DNA of 64,000 bases from Methylonatrum kenyense (lineage in GTDB: Bacteria; Pseudomonadota; Gammaproteobacteria; Nitrococcales; Aquisalimonadaceae): contig NZ_JALPKO010000001.1 in NCBI RefSeq assembly GCF_023195885.1, positions 310,001 through 374,000 of the forward strand. The letters are read 5' to 3'. The position numbers and the translations under genes are program-made. The notes under the pieces were generated by a model. It saw only the letters and a list, made by a program, of their open reading frames with translations. It did not search any database and was not told the origin of the DNA. Positions 1-7,781 of the stretch are shown here, in pieces; position 1 is the first letter of the stretch; every line of letters begins with the position of its first letter.

Positions 1-629
1 CGGAACCCTTGAACAGAGAGCTGATCGCCGACAAAGCAATAGTCGATGTGAAACGGCTTTTCCGGGTTCTTGGTGTGAAGAAATGTGGGCTGCTGTTCCT
101 CACCGAAGGCGTCGCCAGTATCCGAGTGATAGACGCTACGCATACCCAGCGCGGAACAGGTTTTGACGATATCGGCGAAGTTGTACTGACCGCGGGCCGT
201 ATCCCATTTCAAATTATTGTTGAAATCTCCGACCACCAGACTTGGGCCAGCGCCAAGCCAGTCTGACAGTTCGACGATCACCTCACGGGCATTACCGGTG
301 CGAGCATCGCCGAACTTCTGCGCGCGAAAATTGAAGGCCCAGACGGCCAGGAGCCTGAGATTCAATCCGGGCAGTTCGATGGGCAGGAAATATGTCCAGG
401 CTGGACTTTCCAATCCACAAACCCGTGATTTGCTGTCGCGACAGAGTACGCCCAGGCCCTTCCTCGGATTGTCACCTCGCCAGTGAAAAGTAAATCCCTC
501 GGGGACGTCGAGGTCACGCTCGCATTCCTGGACCACTGCGACGTCGGGCTTGAGTTCCGAAAGCTTCGACAGTTTCCTGCCAAGCTGATTGTTACAGTTC
601 CAACTGATGATTCGGGTCACAGCGTTCAT
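1..629 (-). CDS. Endonuclease/exonuclease/phosphatase family protein, 3' end missing
   Basis: The frame is open from the ATG at 629 to the left edge, giving 209 residues with no stop. It shows EEP-fold (DNase I-like) motifs: ISWNCNNQ near residues 8-15, the metal-binding Glu in VVQECE (residue 35), GDFNNN at 134-139 and HIDYCF at 194-199. The family cleaves phosphodiester or phosphomonoester bonds in nucleic acids or small phosphates; the substrate here is unknown. Its ATG overlaps the stop of the ADP-ribosylglycohydrolase gene (ATGA), so the two are translationally coupled and probably share the promoter at 1440-1471. No signal peptide is seen, so it should be cytoplasmic. Family members usually run 230-260 residues, so only the last few dozen are likely missing. 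Confidence 0.85.
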   Translation of the reverse strand, partial: MNAVTRIISWNCNNQLGRKLSKLSELKPDVAVVQECERDLDVPEGFTFHWRGDNPRKGLGVLCRDSKSRVCGLESPAWTYFLPIELPGLNLRLLAVWAFNFRAQKFGDARTGNAREVIVELSDWLGAGPSLVVGDFNNNLKWDTARGQYNFADIVKTCSALGMRSVYHSDTGDAFGEEQQPTFLHTKNPEKPFHIDYCFVGDQLSVQGF

Positions 630-1408
630 GGCTCGCGCACACCTGCGGCAGCATCTTGGAAGGCATTGAGCTGATCGATGAACGGTATCGGCAGCCTTCG
701 CCGGGCCTCGTTCTCCAGTTTCGCCGGTACACCGCCATACAAGGCCTCGGCGATGCTGCCGGTGATCGCAGCCAGCGTATCAGCGTCACCGTTGATGGCC
801 ACGGCGTTGCGGATGGCATCCTCGAAATCGGTCGAGGCCAGAAAGCAGATCAGGGCCTCGGGGATAGTACCCTGGCAGGTCTCGTTGTAGTGGTAGGTCT
901 CGTAGAGGGTCTGCATGCTGCGGTCGAGATCGTAGCCGAAGTCCTGACCGATGCGCTGGCGGATGGTGTCACGGTCGGCGCCGCGGCGTGCCAGGAAAAT
1001 TGCCAGCGCGGTGGCACGGGCGCCCTTGATGCCCTCCGGATGGTTGTGGGTGACCTCGGCGGTTCGTGTTGCCTCCTCCAGAACCTGCCGCTCGTCGTCG
1101 AAATACCAAGCCACCGGACTTACCCGCATGGCCGAGCCATTGCCGAGACTGTTGTACGGCGACAGGTCCGGCGACTCGCACCATTTCATGAACCGGAGCC
1201 CCCAGGACTGGTGCGGCTCGGCCTGGAAGGCCTTGCGATAGAGCAAGGCATAGGACTCGCCGGTCTGCAGCCCGCGCGCCGTCATCAGCGTGAGCAGCGT
1301 GTCGTCGGTGTAGTGGCTGTCCTGGCGGAACAGTTCGAAATCCTTGTCGGCTACCCGACTGAATTCATACGGCGATCCGATGATATCGCCAACAATGGCT
1401 CCCAGCAT
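626..1408 (-). CDS. ADP-ribosylglycohydrolase (DraG/ARH family)
   Basis: The protein has 260 residues, matching the family's usual length. It carries the ARH metal-binding signatures: TDDT at residues 34-37, GNGSAMR at 90-96, THNHPEG at 120-126 and GDADT at 207-211. All the expected acidic ligands are present, so it should be an active Mg-dependent hydrolase that removes ADP-ribose from a protein, nucleic acid or small molecule. The target cannot be read from the sequence. A GGGGAGG ribosome site lies about 8 bases before the ATG. It is divergent from the phosphatase gene at 1539 and coupled to the EEP gene downstream. Pairing with phosphatases and an EEP enzyme suggests reversal of a nucleotide-based modification, which is inference. 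Confidence 0.9.
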   Translation of the reverse strand: MLGAIVGDIIGSPYEFSRVADKDFELFRQDSHYTDDTLLTLMTARGLQTGESYALLYRKAFQAEPHQSWGLRFMKWCESPDLSPYNSLGNGSAMRVSPVAWYFDDERQVLEEATRTAEVTHNHPEGIKGARATALAIFLARRGADRDTIRQRIGQDFGYDLDRSMQTLYETYHYNETCQGTIPEALICFLASTDFEDAIRNAVAINGDADTLAAITGSIAEALYGGVPAKLENEARRRLPIPFIDQLNAFQDAAAGVREP

Positions 1409-1439
1409 GCAAGGCCTCCCCGATTGCGGTGAAGCGCGC

Positions 1440-1471
1440 AGTCTGCCCGAGGCCCGCGACAGATTACGTCG
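1440..1471 (-). promoter_or_regulatory. Palindromic WYL-type promoter element for the ADP-ribosylglycohydrolase operon
   Basis: Read on the minus strand, the 15-bp element is CGACGT-AAT-CTGTCG (1471-1457). It is followed after 11 bp by the hexamer CAGACT (1445-1440), about 32 bp before the ATG at 1408. It is one of six copies of CGACAG-N3-CTGTCG in the window, each upstream of a gene start. No -35 box is evident at the usual distance. Confidence 0.6.
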
Positions 1472-1481
1472 GATGCCAAAA

Positions 1482-1513
1482 CGACAGGATCTGTCGGCAT
1501 CAACCCATAGGCT
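1482..1513 (+). promoter_or_regulatory. Palindromic WYL-type promoter element for phosphatase gene 1
   Basis: This is the perfect palindrome CGACAG-GAT-CTGTCG (1482-1496). After 11 bp comes TAGGCT (1508-1513) as a likely -10. Transcription would start near 1520, just before the GGAGG ribosome site at 1528-1532 and the ATG at 1539. It sits 10 bp from the oppositely oriented copy at 1457-1471, so the divergent region holds one element per direction. Confidence 0.65.
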
Positions 1514-1538
1514 GCCTCCTCAACCATGGAGGCACACC

Positions 1539-2210
1539 ATGCCAGCAAGAAACCATCGCACCATCCGTACCAGCCAGACCAGTCCCCTTCGCATTGCTGC
1601 CGTCGATACCGCCGATGGCGGCGTCATCGGCATGACCTTTTGTCCGGGCAAGGTTGGCCCCGGACACAACTGCTTCTGGGAACGGGACGTCGCTGAGGAC
1701 CTGGAGGCAATCGCGGCCTGGCAGGCCGACCGGGTGATCACGCTGATGGAAGACCATGAACTGCAGGCCTACCAGGTCGCCGACCTGGGGTACCAGGTGC
1801 GAAAGCGCCTTGGCGACGATGCATGGTTGCACTTACCGATCCGCGACATGGATGTGCCGGACCCGCGGTTCGACGACCATTGGGAAAAGCAAGCGCCACG
1901 GCTTCATGCACTGCTGCGGGACAGCGGCCGCGTGCTTTTGCATTGCCTGGGCGGGCTGGGACGGACCGGCACCATCGCCGCCCGCCTGCTGGTGGAAACC
2001 GGAGTCGCCCCCACTGTTGCGATCCGCCGGGTGCGGCGGGCCCGCTGTGGCGCGATCGAACGAGACGTGCAGGAGACCTATGTCCGCGGCCTGCTGGACT
2101 GCCAGGCTGTCGTCGAGCGCATCAACGACAATCCCCACGCTGCCCGCCGGCTGGCGGACGGCCTGGCACAACTCGACCGACGCCTCTGGTCGAGGCAGGC
2201 GCTTTTCTGA
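1539..2210 (+). CDS. CDKN3-like dual-specificity protein phosphatase (copy 1)
   Basis: This 223-residue protein has the Cys-phosphatase loop HCLGGLGRTGT at about residues 135-145, with catalytic Cys136 and the loop Arg. A general-acid Asp is likely in the DMDVPD stretch. The GMTFCPGK segment near residues 30-37 is typical of the KAP/CDKN3-like branch. It should dephosphorylate a phosphoprotein or small phosphate in the cytoplasm. The frame is open upstream to 1344, but the start at 1539 is chosen because GGAGG precedes it by 6 bases and the upstream part would cross the promoter element. It closely resembles the gene at 7782, but its C-terminus is about 35 residues longer. It converges on the AAA+ gene with only 3 bases between stop codons. 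Confidence 0.88.
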   Translation: MPARNHRTIRTSQTSPLRIAAVDTADGGVIGMTFCPGKVGPGHNCFWERDVAEDLEAIAAWQADRVITLMEDHELQAYQVADLGYQVRKRLGDDAWLHLPIRDMDVPDPRFDDHWEKQAPRLHALLRDSGRVLLHCLGGLGRTGTIAARLLVETGVAPTVAIRRVRRARCGAIERDVQETYVRGLLDCQAVVERINDNPHAARRLADGLAQLDRRLWSRQALF

Positions 2211-2213
2211 ACG

Positions 2214-4314
2214 TCAGACGAAACCAATCATCTGCCGGGGGGCATCGGGCTTGAGCTCCGACTCCCCGGCCAGCCCCTGTACCACTTCCTCCACCGACAA
2301 GGTCACGCCCAGGCGCTGGTGACGCCGGGCGATGGTGGCGAAGTCGCCGGGCGCCAGGTTTTCCAGACGATCCAGTCGCCGGCTCAGGCGTTGGGTCGAA
2401 AGCTCGTCCGGCCTGGTCCAGGCCCAGCGTCTGCAAGAGGTGCAGGAACAAACGCCAGCGGCGGTCCGGTTCCGGGTAGGCGAAAGTTACCTTGGCGTCG
2501 AAACGACGCAGTGCCGCGTGGTCGGTGGCGCTCAGATGATTGGTGGCGCAGAGAAACACGCCCTCGAAGTCCTCCATATTGGTCAGCAGCTCGTTGACCT
2601 GGGTGACTTCCCAGCTGGCGCGAGCGGTCTCGCGGGAGCGCAGCAGGCTGTCGGCCTCGTCCAGGAACAACACGGCACCGGTCTGCTCGGCCTCGCGGAA
2701 CATCGCGCCAATGCGTTGCTCGGTCATGCCGACCAGCGGGCGCAGCAGGTCCGAGGCGCCCTGGCGCATCAGCGGACGGCCGAGGGCCTCGGCGAGGTGT
2801 CGGGCGAATGCGGTCTTGCCGGTGCCCGGGGGCCCATGCAGCAGCAGCGTACCGGCGCCACTGCGTTTGAGTCCGGCCATCAGCCGCGACAACTCCATAT
2901 CGGCCTGCACCAAGTCTAGGGACCACGGCATCGGGCTTGCGGGCCTTTTCGGTAGACCACGTTCGCCCTGCAGTTCCATGTGGCGTGACAGCTGCTCGGT
3001 CATCAGGTCTTCCACGTCGGGACCTTCGGCACCGCCCTGGAGCAGGCCGGTTAGCTGCACCACCTGGCGCAGTTGGGCCGGGGTGACCATCGAAGCCGCA
3101 GCGATGCGCTCGCGCCACGATTCGGACACCGGTGCGTCACCGCAGCACCGGTCCACGATCCGTCGCCGGACCTCCCTGGGCGGATGACCGATCTCCAGCA
3201 GGAACTGGAACCGCCGGCGATGGGCGGCGTCGAGGCCGCGCAAGTCGTTGGCGATCCAGATGGTAGGGAGAGGGTTGGTCTCCAGCCGGTGGTGCAGCCA
3301 GGCCTTGCCGCCGGTGGTGCCGGGACGTCGGAATACCACTCGATCTCCGCCATCGCCGTAGGCATCCTCGATTTCGTCGAAGAGAACCAGCGTAGACTCC
3401 CGATTGGCCAGCACCCCCTGGCAGAGGTGCCAGGCCACCAGACGGTGCCGCGGCGGCAGGGCCTCGCCGGTATCGCTTTCGTGACTGATTTCCTTGAGCT
3501 CCAGGCCGGCCTCCGCCGCGACCAGGCGGGCGAACTCCGTTTTACCAGTGCCCGGCGGACCATAGAGCAACACGTTGACGCCGGACCGCCGCTCGGCGAC
3601 GGCGATCCGCAGCAATGATTGCAGTTGATCGAACGCCGTTCGCAGATGCGGGATGTCATCGGGAGAGATGGTCGGGCGTGCCCCTTCGACGAAAAAGCCA
3701 GCGAAGGCGGCGTCGCTCATCGCACTTGAGCACAGCGCCCGCCGCAGGCCTGGAAGCAACTCAATCGAGATGCGGCCGTGGGGGCCGAAGCGCTCGTCAA
3801 CGCTGACCAGACCCGTCCGCATCAGCGGACTGCGGGGAGAGAGTGCCTGCTCCACGGCCTGCGGATCCGCGCGTAGTACGGCCGCCAGGACCTGCTCGAG
3901 CCGGCCCCGAGAGCCCTGCAGCGCCATGCCCATCGCGTTTTCGAGAGACATGTGGACGGGGAGTTCCAGCAGGAATGTGACGAGTTCCCGCTCCACCGGC
4001 CCGAGACCCAGGCGTTGCACAAGGAAATCGATATTGCGGGCGGTCACCGCATCCGGTGCGATCTTGCGACGCTCCAGTCGGCGGAGTTTTTCCGTCATCT
4101 GTTCCCGCGCCCGTCGGGGCGTCATCAGGCGTTCCGACTTGTCATCCATCGGCAGGCCGCAGATCAAGGCGAGTTCATCGTCCTTGTAGCCGAGACGTCC
4201 GAACAGCTCCCGGTGGCCATTGGCGCGCAGCAGCAGCCGCAGGCACCAGCGCTGGATCATTGGATCGCGTTGGACGGTTTCGTCGAGATAGGGATGCAGA
4301 CGTGGTTTGGGCAT
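2214..4314 (-). CDS. Tandem AAA+ ATPase with an apparent frameshift near the C-terminus
   Basis: A roughly 200-residue helical N-terminus precedes two AAA+ modules. The first has Walker A GPPGTGKT at 252-259 and Walker B LVLFDEIED at 309-317. The second has Walker A GPPGTGKT at 494-501 and Walker B LFLDEADSLL at 549-558. A remodelling role is likely, in which the first module lacks a strict DExD but keeps DE. As written, the frame runs on to 2122 with a Pro/Gly/Arg-rich tail that overlaps the convergent phosphatase gene. Removing one base near 2408 restores a tail containing ELSTQRLSRRLDRLENL and LAPGDFATIARRHQ and ending in PRQMIGFV, with a TGA at 2216-2214. That tail looks like the normal end of this ATPase family. 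It is either a sequencing error or a recent frameshift. Promoter element at 4343-4373. Confidence 0.8.
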
Positions 4315-4342
4315 AAAGGGCTCCTGAGGTTGTCAGAAGCCA

Positions 4343-4373
4343 ATGCTACGGGCCTGTGCGACAAATTCTGTCG
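4343..4373 (-). promoter_or_regulatory. Palindromic WYL-type promoter element for the AAA+ ATPase
   Basis: The minus-strand element is CGACAG-AAT-TTGTCG (4373-4359), followed after 10 bp by TAGCAT (4348-4343). The ATG at 4314 lies about 29 bases downstream of the hexamer, preceded by CAGGAG. Layout matches the other five copies. Confidence 0.6.
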
Positions 4374-4388
4374 GGTCAGCGGTCGCCG

Positions 4389-4502
4389 TCACCGATCATT
4401 GCCACCGAACAGGAAGCGGCACACGGCGCAGAGCAGCGGCCCAAGCACGAGGACCGTAAGGACGCCGAGTCCAAAGCTGATGACGTGATTGAGGATTTCC
4501 AT
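4389..4502 (-). CDS. 37-residue single-span membrane peptide
   Basis: A short frame from ATG 4502 to TGA 4391-4389 encodes a short N-terminus (MEILNHVIS) and one hydrophobic span of about 25 residues (GLGVLTVLVLGPLLCAVC). The end, RFLFGGNDR, is charged. A GGGGAG ribosome site lies 7 bases before the ATG. The bidirectional palindrome at 4545-4559 is well placed as its promoter, with CAGAAT at 4534-4529. It lies between the AAA+ gene and the LRR-like operon. No family is recognised. It could be a small inner-membrane regulator or a toxin-like peptide; the evidence is hydropathy, ribosome site and promoter only. Confidence 0.5.
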   Translation of the reverse strand: MEILNHVISFGLGVLTVLVLGPLLCAVCRFLFGGNDR

Positions 4503-4528
4503 GGACAACTCCCCTGTGTTCACTGCCC

Positions 4529-4576
4529 ATTCTGCGGCGCACTGCGACAGCTCACGTCGCAGAAGCCATGCATGAT
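4529..4576. promoter_or_regulatory. Palindromic WYL-type promoter element, apparently bidirectional
   Basis: CGACAG-CTC-ACGTCG lies at 4545-4559. On the plus strand CATGAT follows after 11 bp (4571-4576), which would put the transcript start near 4583, at the second ATG of the large gene. On the minus strand CAGAAT follows after 10 bp (4534-4529), upstream of the 37-residue peptide gene. Confidence 0.5.
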
Positions 4577-4582
4577 GCGGTT

Positions 4583-6421
4583 ATGACGAAAACCGTGCGA
4601 CTTGAGGGAAACGTTTCACATGGCACATTGCGGTTCACCGTAAACCCCGACGCCCTCGGCGGCAGTGCGGTGCGCAATGCCCCAAAGCGACTGGCCATCA
4701 CCGAACCTCGCCTGCGAGCCCTGGATGTTCGACAGAGTCCGGATCTTCGGCTTCTGGATCTGCAGCATTGCGCTCGTGGGCTGCACCTGAACCTGACAGA
4801 CACACCGAATCTTCGGCATGTCCTCCTTCCACAAAGCGGACCGGGAGCGGTGATTCATCTGGACGCCAGCGAGCACCTACCGAGTCTCACGCTCAGCGGA
4901 CGCATTGCGTCGGTGGACGCGTGTTTCACGCGATGTACCGGGAGACTGCAGGCCTGCGGGCCGGGACTCAATCGCGTCGTGATCGGCCAGCGGCTCGTTG
5001 CAGATGCGGACGCTGCAATCCTGCTGCACGCAACGCCAGCCGACCTGCGAAGCCTGCGGAGAGCAAGACAACTAAAACAGCTGGAGCTGCTTGGCTGTGC
5101 CCTGGGAGGCATCCAGGACTTTGGCAGCCCTCCGGAGCTTCACCGGTTACGGATTTTCGAAGGAACTCCCTGTCAGGTGATCATGGTGCCGCAAGGTTTA
5201 AAGCGTCTTGAGATCGAGGGGTTTGCCGACCTTACGGACATCATCGGTTCCGGCGCCTTCCTGCGGCTACGCGACTGCCGAACCAACAGACTCGACCTGC
5301 AAGATGACTGGCGGCGAGTGCTGGTCGACGGCGGGAACTATGAACGGCTGGAAGCCCAGCATGCGAAGGCGATCGAACTACGCGGCGTTGCCGTGACGGA
5401 TTGCCTGAGGGTTGGCCGGGCCACACGACTCCGAATTTCCGGAGATTATCCGCGGCGGATCGATGGTGGCCGAGTCGATTTCCGAACCGGATCGGATCGA
5501 GCCATCAATCAACTGCTGCATGCCCGTTCCGATGGCCCGCTCGGCGGCGAACGCGAGTTGCACGACTTCTTCGGTCGGGCAGCAAACCGCATGGAATGCC
5601 TGCATCGCCTTTACATGCTGAAGCGGATGATCGGCAAGGCTTCACCGGAACGACTCTGGGAACTTCGCTGTATGACCCACGCCGCGCAGCAGCGCAGCCC
5701 CAGTCAGCCGCGTCCAGCGGTTACGGAGGCGGTTCGCTTCGCAGAAAACGCCTGGCGATGGGATTTTCCGAACGGCTTGGATTACGAAGGCTGGGCCGCA
5801 GACCTGGCACTGGCAGAGGCGATTTGCGACAGCCCCAGCATCGCCGGCATCCTGCAACGACTTGGCAAAGATGGCCAACTGCAGCCTGTCCGGGCACTCG
5901 GGAATCATATCCATGTAAGGACCCAGCAGGGGCAGCTTAATGCCGTGCCACCAACGTTTATTAAAGCCTTTCAGACTGGTCTTGATCTGTTGCTGGAGCG
6001 GTTTGCGCCTGATCCTTCCGAGCCAGTCCGCGCTGCCGACCTGCAGCCCATTCTCAATGCACTTGTCGCGTTGCATCGGCGCCAGCAGGCCAACAAGCTG
6101 AGACAACGGCTCCCTGCCTGGACCGCGGAAGAGGATCAGGTTGCCCTCCTCGATTACCTGGCAGCGCACGGCTTACAGGCGGCTCGGATCGACCTGATCG
6201 CGTTCGCGCAGCAAGCGAGGAATGAGCCGACTAGCCCCCAGATTGGCGAACAAGCATGGCGTGCGGCACTCGCACCGCCACGGAGCGCGGCTTTGGCTAA
6301 CGGGACTCGCACCGCGGGGGCTGGAACCCTCAACAAGGGTAGCCGGAGCGCAAGGTGTCACGTAGCTTCATATTCAGGACGAAAAACGCAGAAAAGACAG
6401 GTGAAAAAAACAAATGACTGA
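4583..6421 (+). CDS. Large leucine-rich, beta-repeat-like protein of unknown function
   Basis: The protein has about 612 residues and no recognised catalytic motif. The first roughly 300 residues alternate short hydrophobic strands with polar turns (for example LRLLDLQHC, LHLNLTDTPNLRHVLL, HLPSLTLSGR, LKQLELLGC, LKRLEIEG), which suggests a degenerate leucine-rich or parallel beta-helix repeat. The C-terminal part is helical and ends in a basic segment. ATGs at 4568 and 4583 are in frame; 4583 is preferred because the inferred -10 at 4571-4576 would make 4568 untranscribed, implying a leaderless message. The stop overlaps the next start (ATGACTGA at 6414-6421), so it leads a three-gene operon. 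A substrate- or ligand-recognition role is conceivable but unsupported. Confidence 0.6.
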   Translation: MTKTVRLEGNVSHGTLRFTVNPDALGGSAVRNAPKRLAITEPRLRALDVRQSPDLRLLDLQHCARGLHLNLTDTPNLRHVLLPQSGPGAVIHLDASEHLPSLTLSGRIASVDACFTRCTGRLQACGPGLNRVVIGQRLVADADAAILLHATPADLRSLRRARQLKQLELLGCALGGIQDFGSPPELHRLRIFEGTPCQVIMVPQGLKRLEIEGFADLTDIIGSGAFLRLRDCRTNRLDLQDDWRRVLVDGGNYERLEAQHAKAIELRGVAVTDCLRVGRATRLRISGDYPRRIDGGRVDFRTGSDRAINQLLHARSDGPLGGERELHDFFGRAANRMECLHRLYMLKRMIGKASPERLWELRCMTHAAQQRSPSQPRPAVTEAVRFAENAWRWDFPNGLDYEGWAADLALAEAICDSPSIAGILQRLGKDGQLQPVRALGNHIHVRTQQGQLNAVPPTFIKAFQTGLDLLLERFAPDPSEPVRAADLQPILNALVALHRRQQANKLRQRLPAWTAEEDQVALLDYLAAHGLQAARIDLIAFAQQARNEPTSPQIGEQAWRAALAPPRSAALANGTRTAGAGTLNKGSRSARCHVASYSGRKTQKRQVKKTND

Positions 6422-7115
6422 AGAAGCTCAAAAACTGAAGAAACTGGTTTGCTCGCTTCGCCAACTGATCCGGGAAAGCGCGCTATCCGCTGAAACAATC
6501 CTGGAAAAAAGGAAGGAGCTCGAAAACATTCACAGTAAGTACAAGTTCGATGAGAAAGCTTACCCTGACCTGAAGCTCAACGGTAAAAGCCCATTCACCG
6601 GAGACGTACAGGTCGACAAAAATGAGCCACCACGCAGCCTGGCGGAGTTTTTCATCTGGAAACAGGGAGCATGGAAAAAATACCAGACGCTCAGGAATTA
6701 TTTCAGCTCTGCGGGCGTCGAAATCTGTGATGACAAGATACGAGATAAAAAGTATATCGTCCACGCCGCATTTGCCAAACATTTGATGGACCCACGCGAA
6801 AACCCGATATTTGACCAGCACGCGCTACGCGCACTGTGGGCCATTGACCCAGGAATCGCGCCTGAAGAGCATGGTGTAATTGCCCATTTCCTTTTCAAAA
6901 AACCCGACAGCGATGAGGAACAATGGAAAGCAAACGGATCGGGAGAGTCCGCAGGAAAGTGTTATACGATTTTCAAGAGGCGCATCGGCAAAATATCGAA
7001 CAAGAACAAGGTCTCACACGGAGAACTCGACAAGCTATTGATGCCTCTCGGAAGGGCCTTGAAGAATTTAACGGAAACTCGTCGAGAGTTTGAATCCCTG
7101 TCAGGTCGCCGTTGA
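6414..7115 (+). CDS. Hypothetical cytoplasmic protein, AT-richer than its neighbours
   Basis: This 233-residue protein begins with a charged helical stretch that may form a coiled coil (residues about 1-45). It continues with a mixed domain containing FFIWKQGAWKKY and ALRALWAIDPGIAPEEHG. Lys and Glu are abundant and the codons are visibly AT-richer than in surrounding genes, suggesting acquisition by transfer. It overlaps the gene before it by 8 bases and its TGA overlaps the next start, so it is the middle gene of the operon at 4583-7702. I recognise no family. Confidence 0.65.
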   Translation: MTEEAQKLKKLVCSLRQLIRESALSAETILEKRKELENIHSKYKFDEKAYPDLKLNGKSPFTGDVQVDKNEPPRSLAEFFIWKQGAWKKYQTLRNYFSSAGVEICDDKIRDKKYIVHAAFAKHLMDPRENPIFDQHALRALWAIDPGIAPEEHGVIAHFLFKKPDSDEEQWKANGSGESAGKCYTIFKRRIGKISNKNKVSHGELDKLLMPLGRALKNLTETRREFESLSGRR

Positions 7116-7702
7116 GCTTGTATAGCACCATTTTGCCGGACGGCAGGCAGGCCGTCTGGCTACCGGATGACGCCGTACCTCTGATCACCGTCATGCGCCC
7201 CGGCAACGGTCCGCCCCAGCCTGCTCATCTGCACCAGACGGATATGCACTGCCAGCTCGGGCTGCAGTGGTTGCGCCTGGAGCACCTGGACGATGCCGGG
7301 ACGGTCATCCGCCACACCATCCCGTGTCCCAATCCGGAGATCGCCCTGAACGCGCTGCTGGACTTTCTGGATGATGGACCAGTCGGGGTCGATTTTGCGG
7401 ACTTGTTTTGTGTTTCCGTGGCCGCCGCCAGCGCAACCCAAAGCCATTTTTTCCACCTGGCCGGTATGAACTGGTCTGGCACCGCGCAGCGAACGCTTGC
7501 CCGGCCGGATCTGAAGGTCGTGCTGTGCGTCCTCTACGTCGACCTTTACGCAATCCCGTTCGTGCCGATTCTGGACGGCCTATACGAGGCACATGCATCC
7601 GCTCCGGGCGATGTCGGGTGCCTGCTTGTGGTTGGGGTACCAGAAAGTCGTCGCGCCGTGCCGCGCGGTACGGACGGCTGCGTGATCTTCGCATGGTCCT
7701 GA
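7112..7702 (+). CDS. Hypothetical protein, third gene of the operon, TTG start
   Basis: The frame starts at TTG 7112, whose last two bases lie in the TGA of the previous gene (TTGA overlap), giving 196 residues. The N-terminal half holds DGRQAVWLPDDAVPLITV and a His-rich HLHQTDMHC segment. The C-terminal half is hydrophobic beta-like sequence (VVLCVLYVDLYAIPFVPIL) and ends with CVIFAWS. No signal peptide or known motif is seen. Tight coupling with the preceding two genes implies joint function. The next gene has its own palindromic promoter at 7722. Confidence 0.55.
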   Translation: MSLYSTILPDGRQAVWLPDDAVPLITVMRPGNGPPQPAHLHQTDMHCQLGLQWLRLEHLDDAGTVIRHTIPCPNPEIALNALLDFLDDGPVGVDFADLFCVSVAAASATQSHFFHLAGMNWSGTAQRTLARPDLKVVLCVLYVDLYAIPFVPILDGLYEAHASAPGDVGCLLVVGVPESRRAVPRGTDGCVIFAWS

Positions 7703-7721
7703 TGCCCTAACCCTCAGGCTA

Positions 7722-7753
7722 CGACAGACCCTGTCGCACGATTGCCCGATACT
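7722..7753 (+). promoter_or_regulatory. Palindromic WYL-type promoter element for phosphatase gene 2
   Basis: The element CGACAG-ACC-CTGTCG is perfect (7722-7736). After 11 bp comes GATACT (7748-7753), 28 bases before the ATG at 7782. The hexamer is identical to that at 21748-21753. Confidence 0.65.
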
Positions 7754-7781
7754 GACGCTCCAACAGCAACTGAGCGTCCCA

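Noticed and set aside
436-447. CTGTCG directly followed by CGACAG inside the EEP gene
   Set aside because: The half-sites face outward with no spacer, there is no hexamer at 10-11 bp and no gene start follows.
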